Assembly (NCBI GenBank): GCA_038117225.1
Contig: JAYOFM010000038.1
Location: 1-29,682 of the forward strand
From: JAYOFM01 sp038117225
Lineage (GTDB): Bacteria; Pseudomonadota; Alphaproteobacteria; Rhodospirillales; Casp-alpha2
Direction of reading: 5' to 3'
DNA length: 29,682 nt
Part shown: one piece after another, positions 1 through 7,414 of the stretch
Layout of the letters: each line of letters begins with the position of its first letter
How positions within the stretch are numbered: position 1 is the stretch's first letter
Made by a program: the position numbers and the translations under genes
The notes under the pieces: generated by a model
Told to the model about the DNA's origin: nothing
The model's input: the letters and a program-made list of their open reading frames with translations, nothing else
Databases searched by the model: none

Positions 1-52
1 CGAGGGCGGTCGTACCGTCGGCGCCGGCGTCGTCGCGAAAATTATCGAATAG
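1..52 (+). CDS. tuf: Elongation factor Tu, C-terminal end (partial)
   Basis: Only the last 16 codons and the TAG stop are in the window. They read EGGRTVGAGVVAKIIE, the nearly invariant end of bacterial EF-Tu, the GTPase that carries aminoacyl-tRNA to the ribosome. The position directly before rpsJ is the usual str-S10 junction in Proteobacteria, so this is the operonic tuf copy. The 5' part lies upstream of the window. Confidence 0.95.
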   Translation, partial: EGGRTVGAGVVAKIIE

Positions 53-70
53 CGGAAACTCACAACCCCC

Positions 71-101
71 GGTCTCGCCAAGGCGAGGCCGGCGGCTTTT
101 T
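71..101 (+). terminator. Hairpin plus T-run between tuf and rpsJ (terminator or attenuator)
   Basis: GGTCTCGC (71-78) can pair with GCGAGGCC (83-90), with one G-U pair, around a CAAG loop. Six bases later there is a run of five T (97-101). The gap between stem and T-run makes it a weak intrinsic terminator at best. It sits in the 63-bp gap between tuf and rpsJ, where partial termination or attenuation would set S10 operon expression relative to tuf. The stem is seen in the sequence; the function is inferred. Confidence 0.45.
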
Positions 102-115
102 GGGGTCAGTAGGGC

Positions 116-424
116 ATGGAACAACAAAATATTCGCATTCGGCTGAAGGCATTCGACCATCGGGTCCTGGATCAGTCGGCTCGCGAGATCGTCAATACGG
201 CTCAGCGGACCGGTGCAACCGTCCGCGGCCCCATCCCGCTGCCGACGCGCATCGAGAAATACACCGTGTTGCGCTCGCCGCACATCGATAAGAAGTCGCG
301 TGAGCAGTTTGAAATTCGTACCCATAAGCGGGTGCTCGACATCGTCGACCCGACACCGCAGACCGTGGACGCGCTGATGAAGCTCGACCTGGCCTCCGGC
401 GTCGACGTCGAGATTAAGCTCTAG
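116..424 (+). CDS. rpsJ: 30S ribosomal protein S10
   Basis: This 102-residue protein matches the usual S10 length. It begins MEQQNIRIRLKAFDHRVLD and has the family segments GPIPLPT, RSPHIDKKSREQFE and HKRVLDI. S10 sits in the head of the small subunit and, in bacteria that have NusB, also acts as NusE in transcription antitermination. It is the first gene of the S10 operon and lies 63 bp after tuf. The ATG is preceded by an AGTAGGG ribosome-binding site. Sixteen bases separate it from rplC. Confidence 0.98.
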   Translation: MEQQNIRIRLKAFDHRVLDQSAREIVNTAQRTGATVRGPIPLPTRIEKYTVLRSPHIDKKSREQFEIRTHKRVLDIVDPTPQTVDALMKLDLASGVDVEIKL

Positions 425-440
425 AGTAGGGACGGCTCCG

Positions 441-1223
441 ATGAGAACCGGAATCATCGCACGTAAACTCGGCATGACGCGGCTGTTCGCGGAGGACGGC
501 CGCCATCATCCCGTGACAGTGCTTCACCTGGACGATGTGCGTGTCGTGGCCCAGCGCAGCGTGGAGCGCGATGGCTATAGCGCTCTGCAGTTGGGTTGGG
601 GCAAGTCGAAGCCGAAAAATGTGCCAAAACCGATGCGCGGCCACTTTGCCAAGGCTAAGGTGGAACCGACGCGCAAACTGGCCGAATTCCGCATTGATGC
701 CGAGAATATGGTGGACGTGGGCGCCGAGATCACGGCCGATCATTTCATCGCCGGGCAAAAGGTCGATGTCTGTGCCGCCAGCAAGGGCAAGGGGTTTGCC
801 GGCGTCATGAAGCGCCATGGCTTCGCCGGTCTGCGTGCGTCTCACGGTGTGTCGATCAATCACCGCAGTGGCGGTTCGACGGGCCAGTGCCAGGATCCGG
901 GCCGCGTCTTCAAGGGCAAGAAGATGGCCGGTCAGATGGGTTCCAAGCGCATCACGACGCAGAATTTGGAAATTCTCACCACCGACGTGGCCCGCGGCCT
1001 GATCATGGTTCGCGGCGCGGTGCCGGGTGCCAAGGGCGGGTTCGTCCGTATCACCGACGCTACCAAGAAAGCACCGCCGCAGGGCGTGCCTATGCCTGCC
1101 GCTACCCGTGGCGGCGATACGCCGGCCGATCCGGTTGAGGCCGCTGACGATGTCGTCGATGAAGCCGTCGACGTCGCGGTCGAAGACGCTGGCGCCGTCA
1201 GCAATGAAGAGCAGAAGGACTGA
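441..1223 (+). CDS. rplC: 50S ribosomal protein L3, with acidic C-terminal tail
   Basis: L3 is a primary 23S rRNA binder whose loop reaches towards the peptidyl transferase centre. The start MRTGIIARKLGMTRLF and the central loop around residues 142-167, with GQCQDPG and FKGKKMAGQMG, are diagnostic; this loop holds the glutamine that PrmB methylates in E. coli. At 260 residues it is about 50 longer than E. coli L3. The excess is an acidic, Ala/Val-rich tail at about residues 225-260 (ADDVVDEAVDVAVEDA). Such tails occur in alphaproteobacterial L3. The rplD start follows after five bases. Confidence 0.97.
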   Translation: MRTGIIARKLGMTRLFAEDGRHHPVTVLHLDDVRVVAQRSVERDGYSALQLGWGKSKPKNVPKPMRGHFAKAKVEPTRKLAEFRIDAENMVDVGAEITADHFIAGQKVDVCAASKGKGFAGVMKRHGFAGLRASHGVSINHRSGGSTGQCQDPGRVFKGKKMAGQMGSKRITTQNLEILTTDVARGLIMVRGAVPGAKGGFVRITDATKKAPPQGVPMPAATRGGDTPADPVEAADDVVDEAVDVAVEDAGAVSNEEQKD

Positions 1224-1228
1224 GGCCG

Positions 1229-1849
1229 ATGAAACTCGATGTCATCAGCCTGGACAACAAGAAGAGTGGCTCGATCGAGCTGCCCGACGAAGTGTTCGGG
1301 GTCGCCGTGCGCCGCGACATTCTGGCTCGCGCGGTCAACTGGCAGCTGGCCAAGCGCCGCACCGGCAATCACAAGGTCAAGGGCCGCAGTGAGGTCAAGG
1401 CGACCGGCAGTAAGCCGTTCCGCCAAAAAGGCACCGGCCGCGCCCGTCAGGGCACGACCGTGGCGCCACAGATGCGTGGCGGCGGTGTCGCCTTTGGCCC
1501 GCATGTCCGCGATCACGCCATCAAGTTGCCCAAGCGAATTCGCAAACTCGCTCTGAAGACGGCGCTCAGCGCCAAGCAAGCCGACGGCAAGCTGATCGTC
1601 CTCGAGGACGCGAAGCTGTCCGACCCCAAGACCAAGGGTTTGGTCGACCGGCTCGAGAAACTCGCTTGGGGTCGTACGCTGATCATCGACGGCAATGAGA
1701 TCGACAACAACTTCGCATTGGCCGCGCGCAACGTCATGGAGCTGGACGTGCTGCCGAGCCAAGGAGCCAATGTTTACGACATCCTGCGTCGCGACACCTT
1801 GGTGCTAACCAAGGAAGCAGTGGCCAAGTTGGTGGAGCGCCTGACATGA
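1229..1849 (+). CDS. rplD: 50S ribosomal protein L4
   Basis: At 206 residues it has the normal L4 length. The long basic loop at residues 62-75 (KPFRQKGTGRARQG) is the segment that lines the nascent-peptide exit tunnel. MRGGGVAFGP and the C-terminal NVMELDVLPSQGANVYDILRRDTLVLT are also typical of the family. L4 in gammaproteobacteria represses its own operon through a leader hairpin; I see no equivalent E. coli-like leader here. The stop codon overlaps the rplW start, which suggests coupled translation. Confidence 0.97.
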   Translation: MKLDVISLDNKKSGSIELPDEVFGVAVRRDILARAVNWQLAKRRTGNHKVKGRSEVKATGSKPFRQKGTGRARQGTTVAPQMRGGGVAFGPHVRDHAIKLPKRIRKLALKTALSAKQADGKLIVLEDAKLSDPKTKGLVDRLEKLAWGRTLIIDGNEIDNNFALAARNVMELDVLPSQGANVYDILRRDTLVLTKEAVAKLVERLT

Positions 1850-2172
1850 CCAAATATTTGGCGAGCAAGGCAAACAAGCCGTCCAAGGAACGCATGTACG
1901 AGCTGATCCGCAAACCGATTATCACCGAAAAAGCGACCCTGATGTCGGAATTCAATCAGGTCAGCTTTTACGTGCCGCTGGATGCCGACAAATTCGAGAT
2001 TCGCTCGGCCATCGAGGATTTGTTCAAGGTCAAGGTTACTGCCGTGAACACGCTGCGTCAGCAGGGCAAGATCAAGAAATTCCGCAACGTACCGGGCCGT
2101 CGCAACGAGACGAAGAAGGCCGTTATCACGCTAGCCGAGGGTCACACCATCGACGTGACCACTGGGCTCTAG
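1846..2172 (+). CDS. rplW: 50S ribosomal protein L23
   Basis: L23 sits at the tunnel exit and docks trigger factor and SRP. The family core starts at YELIRKPIITEKATLMSE and continues with the pairing IEDLFKVKVTAVNTL. The protein is 108 residues with a 16-residue lysine-rich N-terminal extension; Met17 is a possible alternative start and would give a shorter form. I keep the ATG at 1846 because it overlaps the rplD stop in an ATGA-type junction, and extended L23 N-termini are common in Alphaproteobacteria. Confidence 0.95.
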   Translation: MTKYLASKANKPSKERMYELIRKPIITEKATLMSEFNQVSFYVPLDADKFEIRSAIEDLFKVKVTAVNTLRQQGKIKKFRNVPGRRNETKKAVITLAEGHTIDVTTGL

Positions 2173-2188
2173 GAGGAAGGTCGGAACC

Positions 2189-3022
2189 ATGGCTCTCAAG
2201 ACTTATAATCCGACCACGCCGGGGCGCCGTAATCTGGTGCTTATCGACCGGTCGGGCCTGTGGAAGGGCGATCCTGAAAAGAGCCTTGTCGAGGGGCTGA
2301 CGAAGAAGGGTGGGCGCAATAATACCGGACGTATCACGGCGCGCCGTCGCGGTGGTGGCCACAAGCGACGTTACCGGATAATCGATTTCAAGCGCGGCAA
2401 GTTCGGCGTCGCCGGCACGGTCGAGCGCTTGGAATATGATCCCAATCGCAGCGCCTTCATCGCCCTCGTGCAGTATGAAGATAGCGAACGCGCCTACATC
2501 ATCGCGCCGCAGCGACTGCGTGTCGGTGACCAGGTGATCGCGGATAAAACCGCTGATATCAAGCCGGGTAATGCGATGCCGATGGCGAACATGCCAGTGG
2601 GTACCATCATCCATAATGTGGAGATGAAACCGGGCAAGGGCGGTCAGATCGCACGCGCCGCCGGCACCTACGCGCAGATCATCGGTAAGGATCAGGGCTA
2701 CGCGCAGCTCAAATTGAGTTCCGGGGAATTGCGTCTGGTCCGGGCCGAGTGCCTGGCCACCGTCGGCGCTGTTTCCAATCCTGACAGGCAGAATACCAAG
2801 CTCGGCAAGGCCGGCCGCAGTCGTTGGCTGGGCAAGCGGCCGAGCGTGCGCGGCGTTGCCATGAACCCGATCGACCATCCGCACGGCGGTGGCGAGGGGC
2901 GGACCTCCGGCGGTCGCCATCCGGTGACGCCATGGGGCGTGCCGACCAAGGGTAAGCGCACCCGTTCCAACAAGAAGACGGATCGCCTGATTATGCGCAG
3001 CCGTCATCTGAAGAAGAAGTAA
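2189..3022 (+). CDS. rplB: 50S ribosomal protein L2
   Basis: The full-length 277-residue L2 is essential for subunit association and peptidyl transferase function. It starts MALKTYNPTTPGRRNL and carries RRRGGGHKRRYR at about residues 52-63. MNPIDHPHGGGEGR spans about residues 225-238, where His230 corresponds to the functionally important His229 of E. coli. The end KKTDRLIMRSRHLKKK is also typical. A clear AGGAGGAAGG ribosome-binding site lies just after the rplW stop. Confidence 0.98.
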   Translation: MALKTYNPTTPGRRNLVLIDRSGLWKGDPEKSLVEGLTKKGGRNNTGRITARRRGGGHKRRYRIIDFKRGKFGVAGTVERLEYDPNRSAFIALVQYEDSERAYIIAPQRLRVGDQVIADKTADIKPGNAMPMANMPVGTIIHNVEMKPGKGGQIARAAGTYAQIIGKDQGYAQLKLSSGELRLVRAECLATVGAVSNPDRQNTKLGKAGRSRWLGKRPSVRGVAMNPIDHPHGGGEGRTSGGRHPVTPWGVPTKGKRTRSNKKTDRLIMRSRHLKKK

Positions 3023-3036
3023 GAGGAGAGCCGCCT

Positions 3037-3315
3037 GTGTCACGTTCCGTATGGAAAGGCCCGTTCGTCGACGGCTACCTCCTCAAAAAGGCCGAGGTGG
3101 CCCGCGCCGCGACGCGTAGTTCCGTGATCAAGATCTGGTCCCGGCGTTCGACCATTCTGCCGCAGTTCGTCGGTCTGACGTTCGGTGTCTACAACGGTCA
3201 CAAGTTCATTCCGGTTCTCGTCACCGAGGATATGATCGGCCACAAATTCGGCGAGTTTTCGCCGACCCGCACATACTTCGGCCACACCGCCGACAAGCGG
3301 GCGAAGAGGGGCTAA
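3037..3315 (+). CDS. rpsS: 30S ribosomal protein S19 (GTG start)
   Basis: The 92-residue S19 sits in the 30S head, in a complex with S13. SRSVWKGPFVDGYLLKK, RRSTILPQFVGLTFGVYNG and HKFGEFSPTRTYFGH are conserved family blocks. The start is GTG, preceded by AGAGGAGAG; no in-frame ATG fits the conserved N-terminus, so GTG is the right start. It lies 14 bases after rplB and 5 bases before rplV. Confidence 0.97.
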   Translation: MSRSVWKGPFVDGYLLKKAEVARAATRSSVIKIWSRRSTILPQFVGLTFGVYNGHKFIPVLVTEDMIGHKFGEFSPTRTYFGHTADKRAKRG

Positions 3316-3320
3316 GCGCG

Positions 3321-3701
3321 ATGGGTAAGAAAGCGACACCTCGGGCTCTGGCGGATGACGCGGCGATGGCTTTTGCCAAGCAGCTGCGCACATCCCCGCA
3401 GAAACTCAATCTGGTTGCCGAGACCATTCGCGGCAAGGGCTGCGAGGCCGCGTTGGCGTCGTTGACGTTCTCGCGTCGCCGCATCGCCGGCGAGGTCAAG
3501 AAGCTTCTGGAAAGCGCGATCGCCAACGCGGAAAACAATCATCAGCTCGATGTCGACCGGCTTTATGTGGCCGAGGCGACCGTCGGGCGAGCCATGGTCA
3601 TGAAGCGCTGGCGGGCCCGTGCCCGCGGTCGCGTCGGGCGTATCCAAAAACCGTTCAGCAACATGCGGCTCGTGGTTCGCGAGCGCGAGGAGAGAGCGTA
3701 A
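3321..3701 (+). CDS. rplV: 50S ribosomal protein L22
   Basis: L22 binds 23S rRNA and its beta-hairpin lines the exit tunnel next to L4. The 126-residue product contains KQLRTSPQKLNLVAETIRG, the central LLESAIANAENNH and the hairpin segment VMKRWRARARGRVGRI, all standard for the family. The N-terminus is a few residues longer than in E. coli. Its TAA stop shares one base with the rpsC ATG. Confidence 0.97.
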   Translation: MGKKATPRALADDAAMAFAKQLRTSPQKLNLVAETIRGKGCEAALASLTFSRRRIAGEVKKLLESAIANAENNHQLDVDRLYVAEATVGRAMVMKRWRARARGRVGRIQKPFSNMRLVVREREERA

Positions 3702-4381
3702 TGGGTCAAAAGGTCAATCCCATAGGGCTACGGGTCGGTATCAACCGCACCTGGGATTCACGCTGGTATGCGAGCGATGACAATTTCGCCAGCATGCTGC
3801 ATGAGGACCTGCGTATCCGTAAGTTCCTGATCGAGCGGCTGGCCCAGGCGGGTGTATCGCGGGTGATCATCGAACGCCCCGCGAAAAAGGCGCGCGTCAC
3901 CATTCACACCGCGCGCCCGGGCGTCGTCATCGGCAAGAAGGGCGCCGATATCGAGAAGTTGCGCCAGGAAATCGCCAGCATGACCAACGGCGACGTGCAT
4001 CTCAATATCGTCGAGATCCGCAAGCCGGAATTGGAAGCGCAATTGGTTGCCGAGAATGTCGCCCAGCAGATGGAGCGTCGTGTTTCCATCCGCCGCGCCA
4101 TGAAGCGGGTTGTGCAGAACGCCGTGCGCCTTGGCGCGCTGGGCATTCGCATCAACTGTGCCGGTCGTCTGGGGGGCGCGGAAATCGCGCGCACTCAGTG
4201 GTACCGCGAAGGCCGGGTGCCGCTGCATACGCTCCGCGCCAATATCGACTACGGCGAAGCGACGGCGAAGACGACCTACGGTGCCTGTGGCGTGAAGGTC
4301 TGGATCTATAAGGGCGACATCATGGCTCACGATCCGATGGCGACCGAGAATGCCCAATTGGAACAACAGCCGCAGCGCTAA
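3701..4381 (+). CDS. rpsC: 30S ribosomal protein S3
   Basis: S3 (226 residues) forms part of the mRNA entry channel. It starts MGQKVNPIGLRVGI. The KH RNA-binding domain shows its GXXG loop as GKKG at residues 78-81. The C-terminal domain has RINCAGRLGGAEIAR and HTLRANIDYGEATAKTTYG. The last 15 or so residues are Gln/Asn-rich and not conserved. The start overlaps the rplV stop by one base, an arrangement that favours translational coupling. Confidence 0.97.
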   Translation: MGQKVNPIGLRVGINRTWDSRWYASDDNFASMLHEDLRIRKFLIERLAQAGVSRVIIERPAKKARVTIHTARPGVVIGKKGADIEKLRQEIASMTNGDVHLNIVEIRKPELEAQLVAENVAQQMERRVSIRRAMKRVVQNAVRLGALGIRINCAGRLGGAEIARTQWYREGRVPLHTLRANIDYGEATAKTTYGACGVKVWIYKGDIMAHDPMATENAQLEQQPQR

Positions 4382-4428
4382 GGCGCGCCATCCCGGCTGT
4401 AAGAAGTTAAGAGTAAGGAACCCGAATC

Positions 4429-4845
4429 ATGTTGATGCCCAAGCGCACCAAATACCGCAAGGCACACAAGGGTCGCATCCACGGCAACGCGAAAGGCGGA
4501 ACGGCGCTGAATTTTGGCTCGTTTGGTCTCAAGGCAACGACGCCCGAGCGGGTCACCGCGCGCCAGATCGAAGCTGCCCGCCGTGCCATGACCCGCCACA
4601 TGAAACGCCAGGGCCGTGTTTGGATCCGCATCTTTCCCGACGTGCCGGTGTCCAAGAAACCGGCCGAGGTGCGCATGGGTAAGGGTAAGGGATCGCCTGA
4701 GCTCTGGGTTTGCCGGGTCAAGCCGGGCCGGATCATGTTCGAGATCGACGGCGTGCCGCTGGATGTCGCCAAGCGGGCCTGCGAATTGGCCGCGGCCAAG
4801 TTGCCGCTGCAAACGCGGTTCGTCGCCCGCCTAAGCGAAGCGTGA
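4429..4845 (+). CDS. rplP: 50S ribosomal protein L16
   Basis: L16 (138 residues) helps position A-site tRNA. The N-terminus MLMPKRTKYRKAHKGRIHG and the segments GSFGLKA, RQIEAARRAMTRHMKRQGRVWIRIFPD and KGSPELWVCRVKPGRIMFE are diagnostic. The first ATG gives the canonical two residues before PKRTK. A TAAGGA ribosome-binding site lies in the 47-bp spacer after rpsC, which is longer than most spacers in this operon. Confidence 0.97.
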   Translation: MLMPKRTKYRKAHKGRIHGNAKGGTALNFGSFGLKATTPERVTARQIEAARRAMTRHMKRQGRVWIRIFPDVPVSKKPAEVRMGKGKGSPELWVCRVKPGRIMFEIDGVPLDVAKRACELAAAKLPLQTRFVARLSEA

Positions 4846-4855
4846 GGTTAGACCG

Positions 4856-5068
4856 ATGAAGAGTGAAGATGCACGGCTGAAAAGCGACGACGAGCTCAAG
4901 GAAATGCTGGTTGACCTGCGCAAGGAGGCATTCAACCTTCGCTTCCAGCAAGCCAGCGGCCAGTTGGAAAATACCGCTCGCGTGCGCGCGGTGCGCCGCG
5001 ACATCGCCCGCGTCAAAACGGTGTTGCATCAGCGCACGGACGCCGCCGCCGCGCCGGCGGCGTCGTAA
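4856..5068 (+). CDS. rpmC: 50S ribosomal protein L29
   Basis: A small 70-residue protein at the rim of the exit tunnel beside L23. The pattern LKSDDELKEMLVDLRKEAFNLRFQQASGQLENTARVRAVRRDIARVKTVL, here noted in summary by its LRKEAFNLRFQ and RRDIARVKT cores, is the helical hairpin of the family. The last residues are a short Ala-rich tail (AAAAPAAS). It follows rplP after ten bases and is followed by rpsQ. Confidence 0.95.
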   Translation: MKSEDARLKSDDELKEMLVDLRKEAFNLRFQQASGQLENTARVRAVRRDIARVKTVLHQRTDAAAAPAAS

Positions 5069-5091
5069 AGGGTCGAGAGGGAATTTGGAAT

Positions 5092-5331
5092 ATGCCTAAA
5101 CGTGTCATGCAGGGTGTGGTTGTCAGCGACAAAATGGACAAGACCGTTACCGTTCTTGTCGAGCGCAGAATTATGCACCCGATTTACAAGAAGTACGTCA
5201 AGAAGTCGAAACGCTACGCGGCCCATGATGAGAGCAACGCCGTCAAGGCCGGCGCCATAGTGACAATCCGCGAGTGCAAGCCGATTTCTAAACGCAAGAC
5301 TTGGGAAGTTGTGTCGGACCCCGCGTCCTAA
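5092..5331 (+). CDS. rpsQ: 30S ribosomal protein S17
   Basis: The 79-residue S17 is an early-assembling OB-fold 16S rRNA binder. The blocks GVVVSDKMDKTVTVLVERR, HPIYKKYVKKSKRYAAHDE and IRECKPISKRKTWEVV are conserved. It starts MPKRVMQGVV. About 39 bp separate it from rplN. Confidence 0.96.
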   Translation: MPKRVMQGVVVSDKMDKTVTVLVERRIMHPIYKKYVKKSKRYAAHDESNAVKAGAIVTIRECKPISKRKTWEVVSDPAS

Positions 5332-5370
5332 CGGACGTCACGGTTTCCGAACAGTAAGGGATAGAGCGCG

Positions 5371-5739
5371 ATGATTCAGGCGGAAAGCAATCTTGAAGTG
5401 GCCGACAATTCCGGCGCCCGCCGCGTTCAGTGCATCAAGGTGCTGGGCGGCTCGAAGCGCAAGTACGCGTCGGTTGGTGATGTCATCGTGGTATCGGTGA
5501 AGGAAGCCATCCCGCGAGGCCGCGTCAAAAAGGGCGACGTGCTGAAGGCGGTCGTGGTGCGCACGGCGAAGGATATCCGTCGCGATGACGGCACGGCGAT
5601 CCGTTTCGACTCCAACGCGGCGGTGCTGATCAACGCGCAAGGCGAACCTATCGGAACGCGTATTTTCGGCCCCGTGACCCGCGAACTTCGGGCCAAGCGT
5701 TACATGAAGATTATTTCTCTGGCGCCGGAGGTGCTGTGA
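5371..5739 (+). CDS. rplN: 50S ribosomal protein L14
   Basis: The product is 122 residues, exactly the usual bacterial length. It starts MIQAESNLEVADNSGAR and has VLGGSKRKYASVGDVIVVSVKEA, RTAKDIRRDDGTAIRFDSNAAVLI (conserved cores) and the C-terminal IFGPVTRELR and IISLAPEVL. L14 lies at the subunit interface, where it forms bridges to 16S rRNA and binds the silencing factor RsfS in many bacteria. The TGA stop overlaps the rplX ATG. Confidence 0.97.
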   Translation: MIQAESNLEVADNSGARRVQCIKVLGGSKRKYASVGDVIVVSVKEAIPRGRVKKGDVLKAVVVRTAKDIRRDDGTAIRFDSNAAVLINAQGEPIGTRIFGPVTRELRAKRYMKIISLAPEVL

Positions 5740-6056
5740 TGGCCGCAAAAATCAAGAAGGGCGATGACGTGATCGTGCTGACCGGCCGCGACAAAGGCAA
5801 ACGTGGCGCCGTGGTTAAGGTCTTTACCGATACCGGCCGCGCGTTGGTCCAGGGCGTCAACATGGTGAAGCGTCACCAGCGTCAGACGCAGACCGCGCAG
5901 GGCGGCATCGTCGAGAAGGAAGCGACGATCGACCTTTCCAATCTCGCTCACGTGGATCCGGACGACGGCAAGGCAACCCGGATTGGGTTCAAGTCCCTCG
6001 AAGATGGCCGCAAGGTGCGCTTTGCCAAGCGCTCCGGCGAAGTCATCGATCGATAG
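5739..6056 (+). CDS. rplX: 50S ribosomal protein L24
   Basis: L24 initiates large-subunit assembly and sits near the tunnel exit. The 105-residue product has the KOW motif at its N-terminus (KKGDDVIVLTGRDKGKRG) followed by GVNMVKRHQRQ and DLSNLAHVDP. I choose ATG 5739, which overlaps the rplN TGA; a GTG three bases upstream is in frame but would only add one Met. It is followed by rplE after 15 bases. Confidence 0.96.
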   Translation: MAAKIKKGDDVIVLTGRDKGKRGAVVKVFTDTGRALVQGVNMVKRHQRQTQTAQGGIVEKEATIDLSNLAHVDPDDGKATRIGFKSLEDGRKVRFAKRSGEVIDR

Positions 6057-6071
6057 GCGGAGACGAATAAG

Positions 6072-6626
6072 ATGGCTAACCGTCTAAACGACGAATATCA
6101 GAGCACCATCCGTCAGAAAATGATGGAGGAGTTCAATTATAGCAGCATCATGCAGGCCCCCCGATTGGAGAAGATCGTTCTCAATATGGGTGTCGGTGAA
6201 GCGTCACAGGATCGCAAGAAAATCGACGGCGCGCTCGATGACATGACCCGCATTGCCGGTCAAAAACCGGTCGTTACCAAGGCTAAGAATTCCATCGCCG
6301 CCTTCAAGTTGCGCGAAGGCATGACNNNNNNNNNNACCGTCGGCTGCAAGGTAACGTTGCGGCGTGATCGCATGTACGAATTTCTCGATCGGCTGGTGAA
6401 TGTCGCGCTGCCGCGTGTTCGTGATTTCCGCGGCATTTCCGGCCGCAGTTTTGATGGTAACGGCAATTTCGCGATGGGCCTCAAGGAGCAGATCGTGTTT
6501 GCGGAAATCGACTATGACAAGGTCGATCAAATCCGCGGACTCGACATCATCATCTGCACCTCGGCGCGTAACGATGTCGAAGCTAAGGCCTTGCTGAAGG
6601 CCTTTAATATGCCGTTCTCGAATTAA
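6072..6626 (+). CDS. rplE: 50S ribosomal protein L5, with an internal 10-N assembly gap
   Basis: L5 binds 5S rRNA and contacts the P-site tRNA in the central protuberance. It shows IVLNMGVGEA, GQKPVVTKAKNSIAAFKLREGM, GCKVTLRRDRMYEFLDRL, RDFRGIS and the C-terminal MPFSN. The gap at 6326-6335 falls between REGM and TVGCKV. Family L5 proteins have only two residues (usually Pro-Ile) between that Met and GCKV, so the scaffold adds four spurious residues and the true protein is probably 180 residues, not 184. The frame is kept across the gap. Confidence 0.95.
   Translation: MANRLNDEYQSTIRQKMMEEFNYSSIMQAPRLEKIVLNMGVGEASQDRKKIDGALDDMTRIAGQKPVVTKAKNSIAAFKLREGMXXXXTVGCKVTLRRDRMYEFLDRLVNVALPRVRDFRGISGRSFDGNGNFAMGLKEQIVFAEIDYDKVDQIRGLDIIICTSARNDVEAKALLKAFNMPFSN
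6326..6335. other. Assembly gap (10 N) inside rplE
   Basis: Ten N replace sequence between ...GGCATGAC and ACCGTCGGC. The left flank ends AC and the right flank starts AC. Merging the two through this dinucleotide gives ATGACCGTCGGC, which encodes the expected M-T-V-G of L5. The Ns therefore look like a placeholder over a small contig overlap, not missing bases. Confidence 0.8.
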
Positions 6627-6656
6627 ACGGCTGACAAGAGACGAAAGAGGTAACGC

Positions 6657-6962
6657 ATGGCTAAGAAAAGCGCCATTGAACGCAACAGGAAGCGTGACCG
6701 CCTGGCCAAGAAATTCGCCGGACGGCGCGAGCGCCTGAAAGCCATGACGAAGGATCTGGCGTTGTCGCCGGAAGATCGCTTCGGTGCACGCTTAAAACTG
6801 GCCGAGTTGCCGCGAAACTCTTCGCCAACACGCGTCGGGCTGCGCTGCGAGCTGTCTGGCCGGCCGCGCGGAAATTATAGAAAATTTCGAATTTCGCGTA
6901 TTGCGCTGCGCGATCTTGCCTCGACCGGGCAGATCCCCGGTATGGTCAAGTCGAGTTGGTAA
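6657..6962 (+). CDS. rpsN: 30S ribosomal protein S14 (zinc-independent long form)
   Basis: The 101-residue S14 lacks the paired CXXC motifs of the short zinc-binding form, so it is the C-minus type typical of Proteobacteria. It starts MAKKSAIERNRKRDRLAKK, has LAELPRNSSPTRVGLRCELSGRPRG, and ends LASTGQIPGMVKSSW, all canonical. It sits between rplE and rpsH, its normal place in the spc operon. Confidence 0.97.
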   Translation: MAKKSAIERNRKRDRLAKKFAGRRERLKAMTKDLALSPEDRFGARLKLAELPRNSSPTRVGLRCELSGRPRGNYRKFRISRIALRDLASTGQIPGMVKSSW

Positions 6963-6975
6963 GGGAGACACGCGC

Positions 6976-7374
6976 ATGTCCATGACCGATCCCCTCGCAG
7001 ATATGCTGACGCGTATCCGTAATGGCCAACGGGCCCGCAAGGATGTCGTCGCCAGTCCGGCTTCGCGGCTGCGTCGCAATGTCCTAGAAGTGCTGAAGCG
7101 TGAAGGATTTATCCGCGGCTATTCCCAACAGCAATCTGGCCCCGGTTTCGAGGAACTTCGCATTGAGCTGAAATACCACGAGGGTGATCCGGTGATCCGC
7201 CAGATCGACCGCGTGTCGACGCCGGGCCGCCGTGTTTATTCCGGTATCAGCGACCTGCAGCGGGTCTACAACGGCCTTGGTATTGCCATCCTGTCGACGC
7301 CGCGTGGCGTGTTGTCTGACAACGAAGCACGCGAACAGAACGTCGGCGGCGAAGTGCTTTGCCAAGTATTCTGA
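6976..7374 (+). CDS. rpsH: 30S ribosomal protein S8
   Basis: S8 binds helix 21 of 16S rRNA; in E. coli it also represses the spc operon. I start at ATG 6976 to give a 132-residue protein beginning MSMTDPLADMLTRIRNGQ, the usual N-terminus. An upstream in-frame start (6901) would run into rpsN and is not supported. The C-terminus contains GISDLQRVYNGLGIAILSTPRGVLSDNEAR, with the rRNA-binding STPRGV and the conserved cysteine of GGEVLCQVF. Confidence 0.97.
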   Translation: MSMTDPLADMLTRIRNGQRARKDVVASPASRLRRNVLEVLKREGFIRGYSQQQSGPGFEELRIELKYHEGDPVIRQIDRVSTPGRRVYSGISDLQRVYNGLGIAILSTPRGVLSDNEAREQNVGGEVLCQVF

Positions 7375-7414
7375 TCCGTTGAATTTCGGGCACGAGAGTT
7401 AAGGAAACCAGACC

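Noticed and set aside
2126..3043. 305-residue minus-strand frame across rplB
   Set aside because: It is fully antisense to rplB, with no recognisable domain; a shadow of a high-GC gene.
6901..6975. Upstream start for rpsH
   Set aside because: It would overlap rpsN and add residues absent from S8 proteins; ATG 6976 matches the family start.
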